Shown: positions 16,874 through 24,515 of the stretch, piece after piece
Numbering within the stretch: the first letter of the stretch is position 1
How the letters are laid out: each line of letters starts with the position of its first letter
DNA from: Acetobacteraceae bacterium
Lineage (GTDB): Bacteria; Pseudomonadota; Alphaproteobacteria; Acetobacterales; Acetobacteraceae
Direction: 5' to 3'
Length of the DNA stretch: 64,000 bases
Assembly (NCBI GenBank): GCA_947455205.1
Contig: CANGNF010000006.1
Coordinates: 62,001-126,000 of the forward strand
Translations under genes and position numbers: made by a program
Notes under the pieces: model-generated
The model's database searches: none
What the model was told of the DNA's origin: nothing
The model's input: only the letters and a program-made list of their open reading frames with translations

Positions 16874-19183
16874 ATGCGTGCGCTGTGGGTGCTGCTGGCG
16901 TTGTGGGCCGGACCGGGGCTGGCGCAATCCGTGCAGGTGCAGGGCATCGCCGCGCCGGTCGAGATCGTCACCGATCGCTGGGGCATGCCGCACATCACCG
17001 CCGCCAGCCAGGCGGATGCCTTCTTCGGCCAGGGCTACGCGGCGGCCAGCAACCGGCTGTGGCAGATGGACATCGCCCGGCGCCGCATGCTGGGGCGCAT
17101 GGCGGTGGCCTTCGGCGCCGAGTACCTGCCGCTGGACCAGGCGGCGCGGACGCTGCTGTTCCGCGGCGACCTGCAGGCGGAATGGGCGGTGCAGTACCCG
17201 CCGGCGGTGCCGCTGGCGCGGGCCTGGGTGGCCGGGGTGAATGCCCGCATCGCCGAGGTGCTGGCCAACCCGGCGCTGCTGCCGCCCGAGTTCGTGGCCA
17301 TGGAGATGCGGCCGGAACCCTGGGCGGCGGACGACCTGATGCTGATGCGCCGCAGCGGCCCGCCGAACGTGCGGGGCGAGATGCGCCGCGCCGTGCTGGC
17401 CTGCGCCGGCGCACTGGAACTGGACGGGCTGGCGCAGAAGCTGGAGCCGCCGCATCCGCTGGTGGTGCCGGCCGGGCTGGACCCCTGCGCGCTGCGCCCG
17501 GAGATGCTGGCGGTGCTGGAGCGCAACGCCGGGCCTGCGCCGTGGCCGCGCACCAGGCGAGCCGGCGCGCTGGGGCCGGCCGGCACGGCGCTGGCGCTGG
17601 TCGATGACCTCGACTCGCAGCAGGGCAGCAATGCCTGGGTGGTTTCGCCCGCGCGCACCGGCACCGGCCGGGCGTTGCTGGCCACCGACCCGCATCTGCC
17701 GGTCTCGGTGCCCGGGCCGCAATTCCTGGTGCACCTGAAGGCGCCGGGTCTGGATGCCATCGGCAGTGGCTGGGTGTTCCGGCCGGGCACGCAGGGCGGC
17801 CATAACGACCGGGTGGCGCGCGGGCGCACCGACTTTCAGATGGACCAGGAGGACCTGGTGCTGCTGGAGCTGGACGCTGCCGGCACGGCCTACCGGGTCC
17901 CCGGCGGCTGGGCGCCGATCACGCGCAGCACCGAGCGGATCGCGGTGCGGGACGCGGCGCCGGCCGAGCTGGCGGTGGCCGGGACGCCGCTGGGGCCGGT
18001 CATTCATGAGGACCGGGCGGCGCGGCGGGCGCTGGTGCTGCGGAGCGCGCAGCTGCAGTCGGGGCCCTCGACCGCGCTGGAATATATCGGTGTGACGATC
18101 GCGCGGAACTGGGCGGAGCACCAGGCGGCGCTGCGCTTCGTCTCCTGGGGCAGCAACTACTTCTACGCCGATGTCGAGGGCAACATCGGCTGGCAGACCG
18201 GCGGGCGCATGCCGCGGCGGCGCGGCCATGACGGGCTGCTGCCGGTGCCGGCGGCGGGCGGCTTCGGCTGGGATGGCTTCCTGCCGCTGGAGGAGATGGT
18301 CGGCGAGTTCAACCCGCCGCGCGGCTGGATCGGCAGCGGCAACCAGATGCCGTTTCCGGAAGGCTGGCCCGACGCCAGGCGCACCAGCTGGGAATGGATT
18401 CCGGATGACCGCTATCGGCGCCTCAGCGAGGTGCTGGCGGTGCAGGTGCCGCACGCCCAGGCCGAGGCGCTGGCCCTGCAGCAGGACGTGGTGAGCCTGC
18501 GCGCCCGCGCCCTGCTGCCGGTGCTGGCCAGCCTGCCGGACCCGCCGGCCGAGGCGGCGCTGCTGCGCGCCTGGGACACGCGGATGGAGGCCGACAGCGA
18601 GGCGGCGGCGCTCTTCGCCTTCTGGTGGTCGGAGCTGGCCGGGGCGGTGCGCCTGGCCATGGTGCCGGAACCGCTGCGTGCCGCGCTGCCCAGCCTGCAC
18701 CCGCAGGTGATGCTGGCGCTGGCGACCGGCGAGGACCCGAGGCTGGGCGAGCGCCGGCTGCCCCTGGTGAGCCAGGCGCTGCACGCCGCCGCGACGCGCT
18801 GGCGGGCGCTGCCGGCGGCGGAGCGCCGCTGGGGCGACCAGCATCGGGTGGAGTTGCGCCACGCGCTGGGCGGGCTGCTGCCGGATGCGAATGTGCTGGG
18901 CGGCCGCAGCGGTGGCGATGGCGCGACGCTGATGGCGCGTTGGTGGGTCAGCGCCGCCCGGCCGCAGACCACCGGCGGCGCCAGCTACCGCATGGTGGTG
19001 GAGCTGGGCGACTGGGAGCGGGCGCGGGCCAGCAACCTGCCGGGCCAATCCGGCGACCCGCGCAGCCCGCACTACGCCGACCTGTATGGCATGTGGGTGG
19101 CGGGCGAGACCTTTCCGCTGGCCTATGGCGCGGACGCCGTGCGGGCGGTGGCGGAATCCACGCTGACCCTGCTGCCCAAGTGA
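16874..19183 (+). CDS. penicillin-acylase-family Ntn hydrolase
   Basis: A 769-residue periplasmic amidohydrolase made as one chain and cut by itself into alpha and beta subunits. The signal peptide is MRALWVLLALWAGPGLAQ. The alpha part has DRWGMPHITA and GYAAASNRLWQMD. The spacer ends before the beta-subunit N-terminus SNAWVVSP, placing the catalytic Ser at residue 252 (codon 17627). Later blocks (NLPGQSGDPRSPHYADLYGM) are family-typical. Relatives cleave penicillins, acyl-homoserine lactones or cyclic imides; which applies here is open. The ATG at 16874 was chosen because the signal peptide starts there. Confidence 0.88.
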   Translation: MRALWVLLALWAGPGLAQSVQVQGIAAPVEIVTDRWGMPHITAASQADAFFGQGYAAASNRLWQMDIARRRMLGRMAVAFGAEYLPLDQAARTLLFRGDLQAEWAVQYPPAVPLARAWVAGVNARIAEVLANPALLPPEFVAMEMRPEPWAADDLMLMRRSGPPNVRGEMRRAVLACAGALELDGLAQKLEPPHPLVVPAGLDPCALRPEMLAVLERNAGPAPWPRTRRAGALGPAGTALALVDDLDSQQGSNAWVVSPARTGTGRALLATDPHLPVSVPGPQFLVHLKAPGLDAIGSGWVFRPGTQGGHNDRVARGRTDFQMDQEDLVLLELDAAGTAYRVPGGWAPITRSTERIAVRDAAPAELAVAGTPLGPVIHEDRAARRALVLRSAQLQSGPSTALEYIGVTIARNWAEHQAALRFVSWGSNYFYADVEGNIGWQTGGRMPRRRGHDGLLPVPAAGGFGWDGFLPLEEMVGEFNPPRGWIGSGNQMPFPEGWPDARRTSWEWIPDDRYRRLSEVLAVQVPHAQAEALALQQDVVSLRARALLPVLASLPDPPAEAALLRAWDTRMEADSEAAALFAFWWSELAGAVRLAMVPEPLRAALPSLHPQVMLALATGEDPRLGERRLPLVSQALHAAATRWRALPAAERRWGDQHRVELRHALGGLLPDANVLGGRSGGDGATLMARWWVSAARPQTTGGASYRMVVELGDWERARASNLPGQSGDPRSPHYADLYGMWVAGETFPLAYGADAVRAVAESTLTLLPK

Positions 19184-19232
19184 GGCGAGCAGGGTTAGGC
19201 TGCGCCGGGATCAACCGAAGAGGGATTGTCCA

Positions 19233-19823
19233 ATGAAGCTGACCAAGTCGGGCGCCAGCCCCTATGTGCGCAAGGCCGTGGCCTGCGCGATCAAGCGCGG
19301 CGTCAAGTTCGAGGGCTGGGAGATCGGCAGTGCCTCGCCGGAGCTGACGCCGTTCAACGCGCTGAACAAGATCCCGACGCTGGTGACGGATGACGGCATG
19401 TCGTTGTTCGACAGCCCGGTGATCTGCGAATACCTGGACAGCATCGGCGACGCGCCCAAGCTGTTCCCGCCCGTGGGCCCGGCCCGCTGGACCGCGCTGC
19501 GCCAGCAGGCCCTGGCCGATGGCATCCTGGACGCCTCGCAGCCGCGCCGGCGCGAGATCGGCCTGCCGCAGGATGAGGGGCGCGTGGCCTACATCGCCAT
19601 GCAGCGCGGCAAGGTGGACAAGGCGATCGCGGCGCTGGAAAGCGAGGCCGGCACGCTGGGCGAGCTGACCACGATCGGCGAGATCACCATCGCCTGCGCG
19701 CTGGGCTACCTGGACTTCCGCTACGCCAACGAGCCCTGGCGCCAGGCCGCGCCGAAGCTGGCCGCCTGGTACGAGCGGGTGCTGAAGCTGCCGCCGCTGG
19801 CGCAGACCATGCCGGTGGGCTGA
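19233..19823 (+). CDS. glutathione S-transferase family protein
   Basis: A 196-residue cytoplasmic GST. The thioredoxin-fold domain runs from residue 1 to about 75, with the Ser-Pro-Tyr start (SGASPYVRKAVACAI), cis-Pro NKIPTLV and the GSH-binding DSPVICEYLD. The helical C-terminal domain follows. It resembles YfcF/YibF-type GSTs of proteobacteria. It is followed 9 bp later by the cupin gene, so the two may be co-transcribed. Confidence 0.88.
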   Translation: MKLTKSGASPYVRKAVACAIKRGVKFEGWEIGSASPELTPFNALNKIPTLVTDDGMSLFDSPVICEYLDSIGDAPKLFPPVGPARWTALRQQALADGILDASQPRRREIGLPQDEGRVAYIAMQRGKVDKAIAALESEAGTLGELTTIGEITIACALGYLDFRYANEPWRQAAPKLAAWYERVLKLPPLAQTMPVG

Positions 19824-19832
19824 GGCCGGCTG

Positions 19833-20273
19833 ATGAACCTTAGGGATGCGAACCAGCCGGCCAGCGCGGTGATAGCCGCGCTGGGGTTGCAGCCGCATCC
19901 CGAGGGTGGCTGGTACCGGGAACTGTGGCGCGACCTGCCGCCGGGCGGCGGGCGCGGCGCGGGCACCGCGATCCACTACCTGCTGGCGGCGGGCGAGAGC
20001 AGCCACTGGCATCGGGTGGACGCGGCCGAGGCCTGGCACTGGTACGCCGGTGGCGCGCTGCTGTTGCGGATGGCGGGGCCGGATGGCGAGCGGCGGGAGG
20101 TTCGGCTGGGGCCGGATCTGGGCGCCGGGGAAGCGACCTTCGCGCTGGTACCCGCCGGCTGGTGGCAGGCCGCGGCGCCGCTGGGGGAATGGGTGCTGGT
20201 GGGCTGCACGGTCTGCCCGGCCTTCGAGTTTTCCGGGTTTGAGATGGCGCCGCCGGGGTGGCAGCCGGTCTAG
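19833..20273 (+). CDS. cupin-family protein (DUF985 / Cupin_5)
   Basis: A 146-residue single-domain cupin. The family pattern is clear: LGLQPHPEGGWYRE at the N-terminus, AIHYLLAAGESSHWHRVDA in the middle and VPAGWWQAAAPLGEW near the end, with candidate metal-site His residues in the SHWHR segment. Cupin_5 members are often annotated as uncharacterised or epimerase-like. It overlaps by 4 bp, tail to tail, with the EamA transporter gene. Confidence 0.85.
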   Translation: MNLRDANQPASAVIAALGLQPHPEGGWYRELWRDLPPGGGRGAGTAIHYLLAAGESSHWHRVDAAEAWHWYAGGALLLRMAGPDGERREVRLGPDLGAGEATFALVPAGWWQAAAPLGEWVLVGCTVCPAFEFSGFEMAPPGWQPV

Positions 20274-21115
20274 CTCCTCGCCCGCGCCGCCACCACCCCG
20301 CCGCCGGCGACCAGCGCTGTCGCCGCCAAGGCCCGCCAGCCCAGAACGCCTTCCCCCATGGCGCCCAGCAGCAGTGTGGAGGCGACCGGCGTGGCATAGG
20401 CCAGTGTGCCCAGCAGCCGCGGGTCGCCCTGCTTCATGCCGACATCCCACAGGAAGAAGGCCGCGCCCATCGGGCCGAGGCCGAGCAGCAGCACCGCCAC
20501 CGCCTGCCCGCTGGTGAAGCCGGCGGGCGATGCCTCGAACGCCAAATGCGCCGCCAGGGCCAGCGCGGCGGAGGCCAGGCAGAAGCCGGCGACGGCCTCG
20601 GTCGGCACCGCGGCCATGCGGCGGGAGGTGACCGAATACAGCGCCCAGGTCAGGGCGGAGAGCAGCGCGCAGCCGAAGCCGAGCGCGGCCGAGGCCGGGA
20701 AGGCCGCGCCCGCCCCCAGCAGCAGCGCCGCGCCGGCGCCGCCCATGGCCACGCCGGCCAGCCGCCACGGCCCGAGCCGCAGCCCCAGGATCGGCGCCGA
20801 GAGCAGCACGATCAGCAGCGGCCACAGGTAGTTCAGCAGGTTGGCCTCCACCGGCGGCGCCAGGGCCAGGCTGGCGAAGTACAGCGCATGAAAGCCCGCC
20901 AGCCCGCCGACGCCATGTGCCCAGGCCAGCGGCGGTTGCCGCAGCAGCGCCAGCCGGCCACGCACCGCCACCAGCAGCAGCGCCAGCCCGCCACCCACCG
21001 CGAAGCCGAGGCCGGTCAGCAGCAGCGGCGGCAAGGGTTGGGCCAACCGCGCCAGCGGCGCCAGAAAGGCCCAGAGCAGCAGCGCCGCGGCGCCAAGCCA
21101 GGTGGCGCGGTTCAT
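20270..21115 (-). CDS. EamA/DMT-family inner-membrane transporter
   Basis: A 281-residue protein with about ten hydrophobic helices in two EamA repeats. The stretch LAGFHALYFASLALAPPVEA, then NLLNYLWPLLIVLLSAPILG, resembles the YddG-type aromatic amino-acid exporters, but the substrate is not assured. The start at 21115 (MNRATWLGAAALLLWA) places the first helix at the N-terminus; an upstream in-frame ATG at 21163 would add a polar tail. Confidence 0.82.
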   Translation of the reverse strand: MNRATWLGAAALLLWAFLAPLARLAQPLPPLLLTGLGFAVGGGLALLLVAVRGRLALLRQPPLAWAHGVGGLAGFHALYFASLALAPPVEANLLNYLWPLLIVLLSAPILGLRLGPWRLAGVAMGGAGAALLLGAGAAFPASAALGFGCALLSALTWALYSVTSRRMAAVPTEAVAGFCLASAALALAAHLAFEASPAGFTSGQAVAVLLLGLGPMGAAFFLWDVGMKQGDPRLLGTLAYATPVASTLLLGAMGEGVLGWRALAATALVAGGGVVAARARS

Positions 21116-21204
21116 GCGCTGGTGTCCCGCGCGGGGATGGAACGAGCGGCGCTCATCTGGCAATGCTTGGCGGCAGGCGGGCGCAACCGCCGGGGAGAGC
21201 GAGC

Positions 21205-21549
21205 ATGGGCTTCATCATCCACGTCCTGGTTACCGCCTTCGCGCTATGGACCGCGACGCGCGTGGTAAGCGGGATCACCGTGCCGGAACAGGGGCTGAAC
21301 CTGATCTTCGCCGCCATCGTCTTCGGCCTGGTGAATGCGCTGGTGAAGCCGGTCTTCACCGTGCTGACCCTGCCGCTGACCTTCCTGACGCTGGGGCTGT
21401 TCCTGCTGGTGATCAACGCGCTGATGCTGATGCTGACCGCCTATGTCGTGCCGGGCATGGCGGTGGACGGTTTCGCCAGCGCCTTCTGGGGCGCGCTGGT
21501 CATTGCCGCGGTCAGCTGGGTGGTCGGGCTGGCCTTCGGGCTGCGCTGA
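21205..21549 (+). CDS. small membrane protein, YvlD/phage-holin-4 family
   Basis: A 114-residue protein with four hydrophobic helices: FIIHVLVTAFALWTATRVV, LIFAAIVFGLVNALVKPV, LTFLTLGLFLLVINALMLML and a C-terminal helix. The motif NALVKPVFTVLTLPLTFLTL is diagnostic of the YvlD (DUF360) family. Despite the family name there is no sign of a phage here. ATG preceded by GGGGAGAGCGAG. Confidence 0.85.
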   Translation: MGFIIHVLVTAFALWTATRVVSGITVPEQGLNLIFAAIVFGLVNALVKPVFTVLTLPLTFLTLGLFLLVINALMLMLTAYVVPGMAVDGFASAFWGALVIAAVSWVVGLAFGLR

Positions 21550-21558
21550 GCCGCGCCT

Positions 21559-22200
21559 TCAGGGCTGGCCCGGCAGCTTCTTGTAGGGCTGCGGGCCAAC
21601 CCGCCAGCGTTCCACGCGGATGGACTGCCAGACGCCTTCCCGCGTGTAGGGGTCGGCTTCGGCCAGGGCGCGGGCGGCGGCTTCATCCGGCGCCGTGACG
21701 GCCATGATGGAGCCGACCATGCGGCCCTCCGGCGCATCCAGGATGGCGCCGCCCAGGCGGACGCGCCCTGCCGCCAGCAGCGGCTGCAGCCCGGCCAGGT
21801 GCCCCGGGCGGGCGGCCAGGCGGCGGGCCTCGGCGCCGGGGTCGGTGCCGTCCATGGCGATGATGGCCCAGGTGAAGATGGGCTCCTCCCCCGGCATCGG
21901 CGGCGCCGGGTAGGGCAGCGGCGCGACGCGGAACGGCAGGATCTCCACCCGCTGCCAGACGCCCTGCTGCTGGAACGGCTCCACCGCCAGGTAGCCGTCC
22001 ATCTCCGCGCGGTCGGCCACATCGAAGAACTGCAGGCTGCCGGTGGTGGTCGCGTCGTCGGGCATGCGTGGGCCGGAGAGGATCAGCTTGCCCGCGCTGG
22101 TCCAGCGGATGAGGTTTTCCACATGCGCCGGGCGGGTGGCGACGCGGCGCGCCGGGGCGCCGGCGTCGGTGTGGTCGTCGCCGATCAGGACGAAGTGCAT
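21559..22200 (-). CDS. tandem YciI-like (YCII) domain protein
   Basis: A 213-residue protein made of two YCII domains. The first (FVLIGDDHTDAGAPARRVAT, with HVENLIRWTSAGKLILSGP) covers about residues 1-95; the second (FTWAIIAMDGTDPGAEARR, with HLAGLQPLLAAGRVRLGGA) about 108-205. Both keep the R...R.AHL...G...GP/GA framework. YCII proteins are dimers, so a tandem copy would make an intramolecular pair. No clear enzymatic role is known. Confidence 0.82.
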   Translation of the reverse strand: MHFVLIGDDHTDAGAPARRVATRPAHVENLIRWTSAGKLILSGPRMPDDATTTGSLQFFDVADRAEMDGYLAVEPFQQQGVWQRVEILPFRVAPLPYPAPPMPGEEPIFTWAIIAMDGTDPGAEARRLAARPGHLAGLQPLLAAGRVRLGGAILDAPEGRMVGSIMAVTAPDEAAARALAEADPYTREGVWQSIRVERWRVGPQPYKKLPGQP

Positions 22201-22369
22201 GGACGGGCTCCCTCGGTTGGGTGGCAGGATGCGCCGAAACCGGCGGCGCCGCCAAGGCGGGCAGGGCGGCGATCGCGGGGCGGCCGTAACCCTGGCCGGC
22301 CGTGGGGCGTAGTGCAGGGGGTCGGCGCGGCCAACCGCGCGACACGGGCCGAACAGGAATCACCCCATC

Positions 22370-23365
22370 ATGCGTCTTGCCACCACCCTCGCCCTGGCCG
22401 GGCTGCTTGCCCTGCCGATGGCTGCCCCGGCGCAGACCCAGCCGGAACCCGCCACGCCGGACCAACTGGTGGATGCGCTGGAAGGCCTGTTCGGCCGCAA
22501 CGCCGGGCAGCGCCGCGCCCACCCCAAGGGCTTCTGCGCCGAGGGCGAATGGACCTCCACCGGCGCCGGCGCGGCGCTGAGCAAGGCGACGACCCTGGCG
22601 CCCGGCACCCGCGCCCCGCTGCTGGCGCGGCTCTCCCTGGCCGGCGGCAACCCGCGCGCGCCGGACAACGTGGACAATGTCCGCGGCCTGGCGATGCGGC
22701 TGGACCTGCCGGGCGGGCAGACGCACGACTTCGTGGTGATCTCGGCGCCGCTGTTCGGCGTGCGCACGCCCGAGCAGTTCCGCGACAACCTGGTGGTGCG
22801 GCGGCCCAACCCCGCCACCGGCCAGCCGGACCAGGCGCGCATCCAGGCCTTCGTCGCCGCCAACCCGGAAGTGACGCGCCAGGCCGCCTGGATCCGCGCC
22901 AACCCGCCGTCGGACAGCTATGCCAGCGCGCCCTATTTCGGCGTGCACAGCTTCATGTTCACCAATGCGGCGGGGCAGACCCAGCCGGCGCGCTGGAGCT
23001 TCGAGCCGGTCGAGGGGCGGCGCAGCATGACGGCGGAGGACCGCCAGCGGCTGGGGCCGGACTTCCTGGCCGGCGAGATGTCGGCGCGGCTGGGGCGTGG
23101 CGCGGCGGAATGGCGCGTCTTCCTGACCACGGCGCAGCCGGGCGACGTGCTGACCGACGCCACCGTGGCCTGGCCGGAAGACCGCGCGAAGGTGGAGGTG
23201 GCGCGGCTGCGGATCAACCGGATCGCGGCGGCCGACGCCTGCACCGGGCAGATGTTCAGCCCGGTTTCCCTGCCGGAAGGGATCGAGCCGTCCGACGACC
23301 CGATCCTGCAGATGCGGACCCCGGCCTACGCGGTTTCCTTCAGCCGGCGGGTCCAGGGGCAGTAG
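22370..23365 (+). CDS. periplasmic catalase-related peroxidase (SrpA-type)
   Basis: A 331-residue heme protein of the short catalase-like family. A Sec signal (LALAGLLALPMAAPAQ) exports it. The distal heme His is His51 in RRAHPKGFCAEGEW, the Asn-containing strand is DNVDNVRGLAMRLDLPGG, and the proximal Tyr region is RTPAYAVSFSRR at the C-terminus. The length (about 330 instead of about 480) and export match SrpA-like catalase-family peroxidases. It stands alone between two unrelated genes. Confidence 0.85.
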   Translation: MRLATTLALAGLLALPMAAPAQTQPEPATPDQLVDALEGLFGRNAGQRRAHPKGFCAEGEWTSTGAGAALSKATTLAPGTRAPLLARLSLAGGNPRAPDNVDNVRGLAMRLDLPGGQTHDFVVISAPLFGVRTPEQFRDNLVVRRPNPATGQPDQARIQAFVAANPEVTRQAAWIRANPPSDSYASAPYFGVHSFMFTNAAGQTQPARWSFEPVEGRRSMTAEDRQRLGPDFLAGEMSARLGRGAAEWRVFLTTAQPGDVLTDATVAWPEDRAKVEVARLRINRIAAADACTGQMFSPVSLPEGIEPSDDPILQMRTPAYAVSFSRRVQGQ

Positions 23366-23409
23366 GCAGCAAGGGCCGGGCGCGTGCGAGGCGCGCCCGG
23401 CCTGCTGCC

Positions 23410-24132
23410 TCAGTACATGTGCTGGCCGCCGTTGATGCTCAGCGTGGACCCGGTGACGAAGTCGGCGTCATCGGCGGTCAGGAACAGCACGCCGCGGGCG
23501 ATGTCGTAGGCGCGGCCCAGGCGGCCCATGGGGATGCGGGCGACGATCTTCTCCAGCACGTCCGGCGGCACGGCGCGGACCATCTCGGTGTCCACGTAGC
23601 CGGGGGCGATGGCGTTGACGGTGATCTGGCTGCGCGCGCCTTCCTGGGCCAGGGCCTTGGTGAAGCCGTGGATGCCGGACTTGGCGGCGGCGTAGTTGAC
23701 CTGGCCGTACTGGCCGGCCTGGCCGTTGACGCTGCCGATGTTGACGATGCGGCCGAACTTCTTCGCCGTCATGCCGTCCCACACCAGCTTGCAGGTGTTG
23801 TAGCAACCGCCCAGGTTGGTATCCATCACTTGGTCCCACATCTCGCGCGACAGGCGCTTCATGGTGGCGTCGCGGGTGATGCCGGCGTTGTTGACCAGGA
23901 TCTCGACCGGGCCGATCTCGGTGCTGATCTGCTTGATCGCGGCGGCGCATTGCTCGTAGTCGGCCACGTCGAACTTGTAGCAGGGAATGCCGGTGCGCTT
24001 GGTGAAGGCCTCGGCCGCGGCGTCATTGCCGGCATAGCTGGCAACCACCGTGCGGCCGGCGGCCTGCAACGCTTCCGAGATGGCGGCACCGATGCCGCGT
24101 TGACCACCCGTAACCAATGCTACCCGAGGCAT
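23410..24132 (-). CDS. phaB: acetoacetyl-CoA reductase
   Basis: A 240-residue short-chain dehydrogenase that reduces acetoacetyl-CoA to (R)-3-hydroxybutyryl-CoA for PHA synthesis, acting after PhaA. NADPH-binding TGGQRGIGAAI, structural NNAG at 81-84, and the catalytic set Ser134, Tyr147, Lys151 (GSVNGQAGQYGQVNYAAAKS) are present. The sequence closely follows PhaB (MTAKKFGRIVNIGSVNG, PGYVDTEMV). It starts at 24132 after GGGAG; a PhaR-type dyad lies 23 bp upstream. It is encoded far from phaA but apparently in the same regulon. Confidence 0.95.
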   Translation of the reverse strand: MPRVALVTGGQRGIGAAISEALQAAGRTVVASYAGNDAAAEAFTKRTGIPCYKFDVADYEQCAAAIKQISTEIGPVEILVNNAGITRDATMKRLSREMWDQVMDTNLGGCYNTCKLVWDGMTAKKFGRIVNIGSVNGQAGQYGQVNYAAAKSGIHGFTKALAQEGARSQITVNAIAPGYVDTEMVRAVPPDVLEKIVARIPMGRLGRAYDIARGVLFLTADDADFVTGSTLSINGGQHMY

Positions 24133-24154
24133 GTCCTGGCTCCCTGTTGGTTTA

Positions 24155-24169
24155 TGCTGCGGTGCAGCA
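24155..24169. promoter_or_regulatory. PhaR-type operator upstream of phaB
   Basis: Perfect dyad TGCTGC-GGT-GCAGCA containing CTGCN3GCAG, identical in both arms to the site before phaA. It lies between the presumed phaB promoter and its ribosome-binding site. Confidence 0.7.
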
Positions 24170-24204
24170 ATGGGGCTTCTGATTGACGCCCGTGACGAAA
24201 TTAA

Positions 24205-24369
24205 GGCGTGCGAAGCGCCCTGTACACCTTGAGATGGATCAAGGACGCCGCCTCTCGATTGCGTGAAAAAGGTGGCGGCCCGGAAGAGCACTCAGTCTTG
24301 GAAGGGCCAGACTGGACATTTCCTCCCTCGACTCGGCCCGGCAGGCGCAACCTGCCGGGCGATTTTTTT
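24205..24369 (+). ncRNA. putative structured small RNA
   Basis: A plus-strand segment of about 165 nt without a convincing ORF that folds into successive perfect stems: GGCG/CGCC (24205-24219), CCTTGA/TCAAGG (24227-24244), GCCGCC/GGCGGC (24247-24279), CAGTCT/AGACTG (24293-24314) and a 10-bp terminator stem followed by seven Ts. An unpaired TTTCCTCCC at about 24319-24327 resembles the anti-Shine-Dalgarno CCTCC stretches used by alphaproteobacterial trans-acting sRNAs. TTGACG at 24183-24188 could be a -35 box, but no good -10 follows, so the 5' end is uncertain. It runs divergent to phaB. Confidence 0.55.
24336..24369 (+). terminator. strong intrinsic terminator
   Basis: Arms GCCCGGCAGG/CCTGCCGGGC with loop CGCAA, then GA and TTTTTTT (24363-24369). 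This is the clearest Rho-independent terminator in the window, and it terminates plus-strand transcription where no protein gene is present upstream. Confidence 0.9.
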
Positions 24370-24370
24370 G

Positions 24371-24510
24371 TGCCATCCGCAAGCCGCAGGGCGCAGGGCG
24401 AAGCCCGAGCACCCGGAGGCGTGAAGCGGATGGCCAGGCCGCTTGCCATCCGCAAGCCGCAGGGCGCAGGGCGAAGCCCGAGCACCCGGAAGCGTGAAGC
24501 GGATGGCCAG
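24371..24510. repeat. two tandem 73-bp palindrome-ended repeats (REP/BIME-like)
   Basis: Two nearly identical units begin at 24371 and 24444. Each is bounded by GCCATCCGC and its inverse GCGGATGGC, with an inner GGGCGAAGCCC stem, so each can form a cruciform or hairpin. The copies differ by one base in the body (GGAGGCG versus GGAAGCG), pointing to recent duplication. Together with the sRNA they fill the gene-free stretch between phaB and the binding-protein gene. Confidence 0.85.
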
Positions 24511-24515
24511 AGGGG

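Noticed and set aside
16874-19183. Beta-lactam resistance gene
   Set aside because: The penicillin-acylase family is broad and its members hydrolyse many amides; nothing in the sequence points to a resistance role.
21205-21549. Prophage sign from the phage-holin-family gene
   Set aside because: The YvlD/holin-4 family is a common chromosomal membrane protein; no integrase, capsid or lysis genes surround it.
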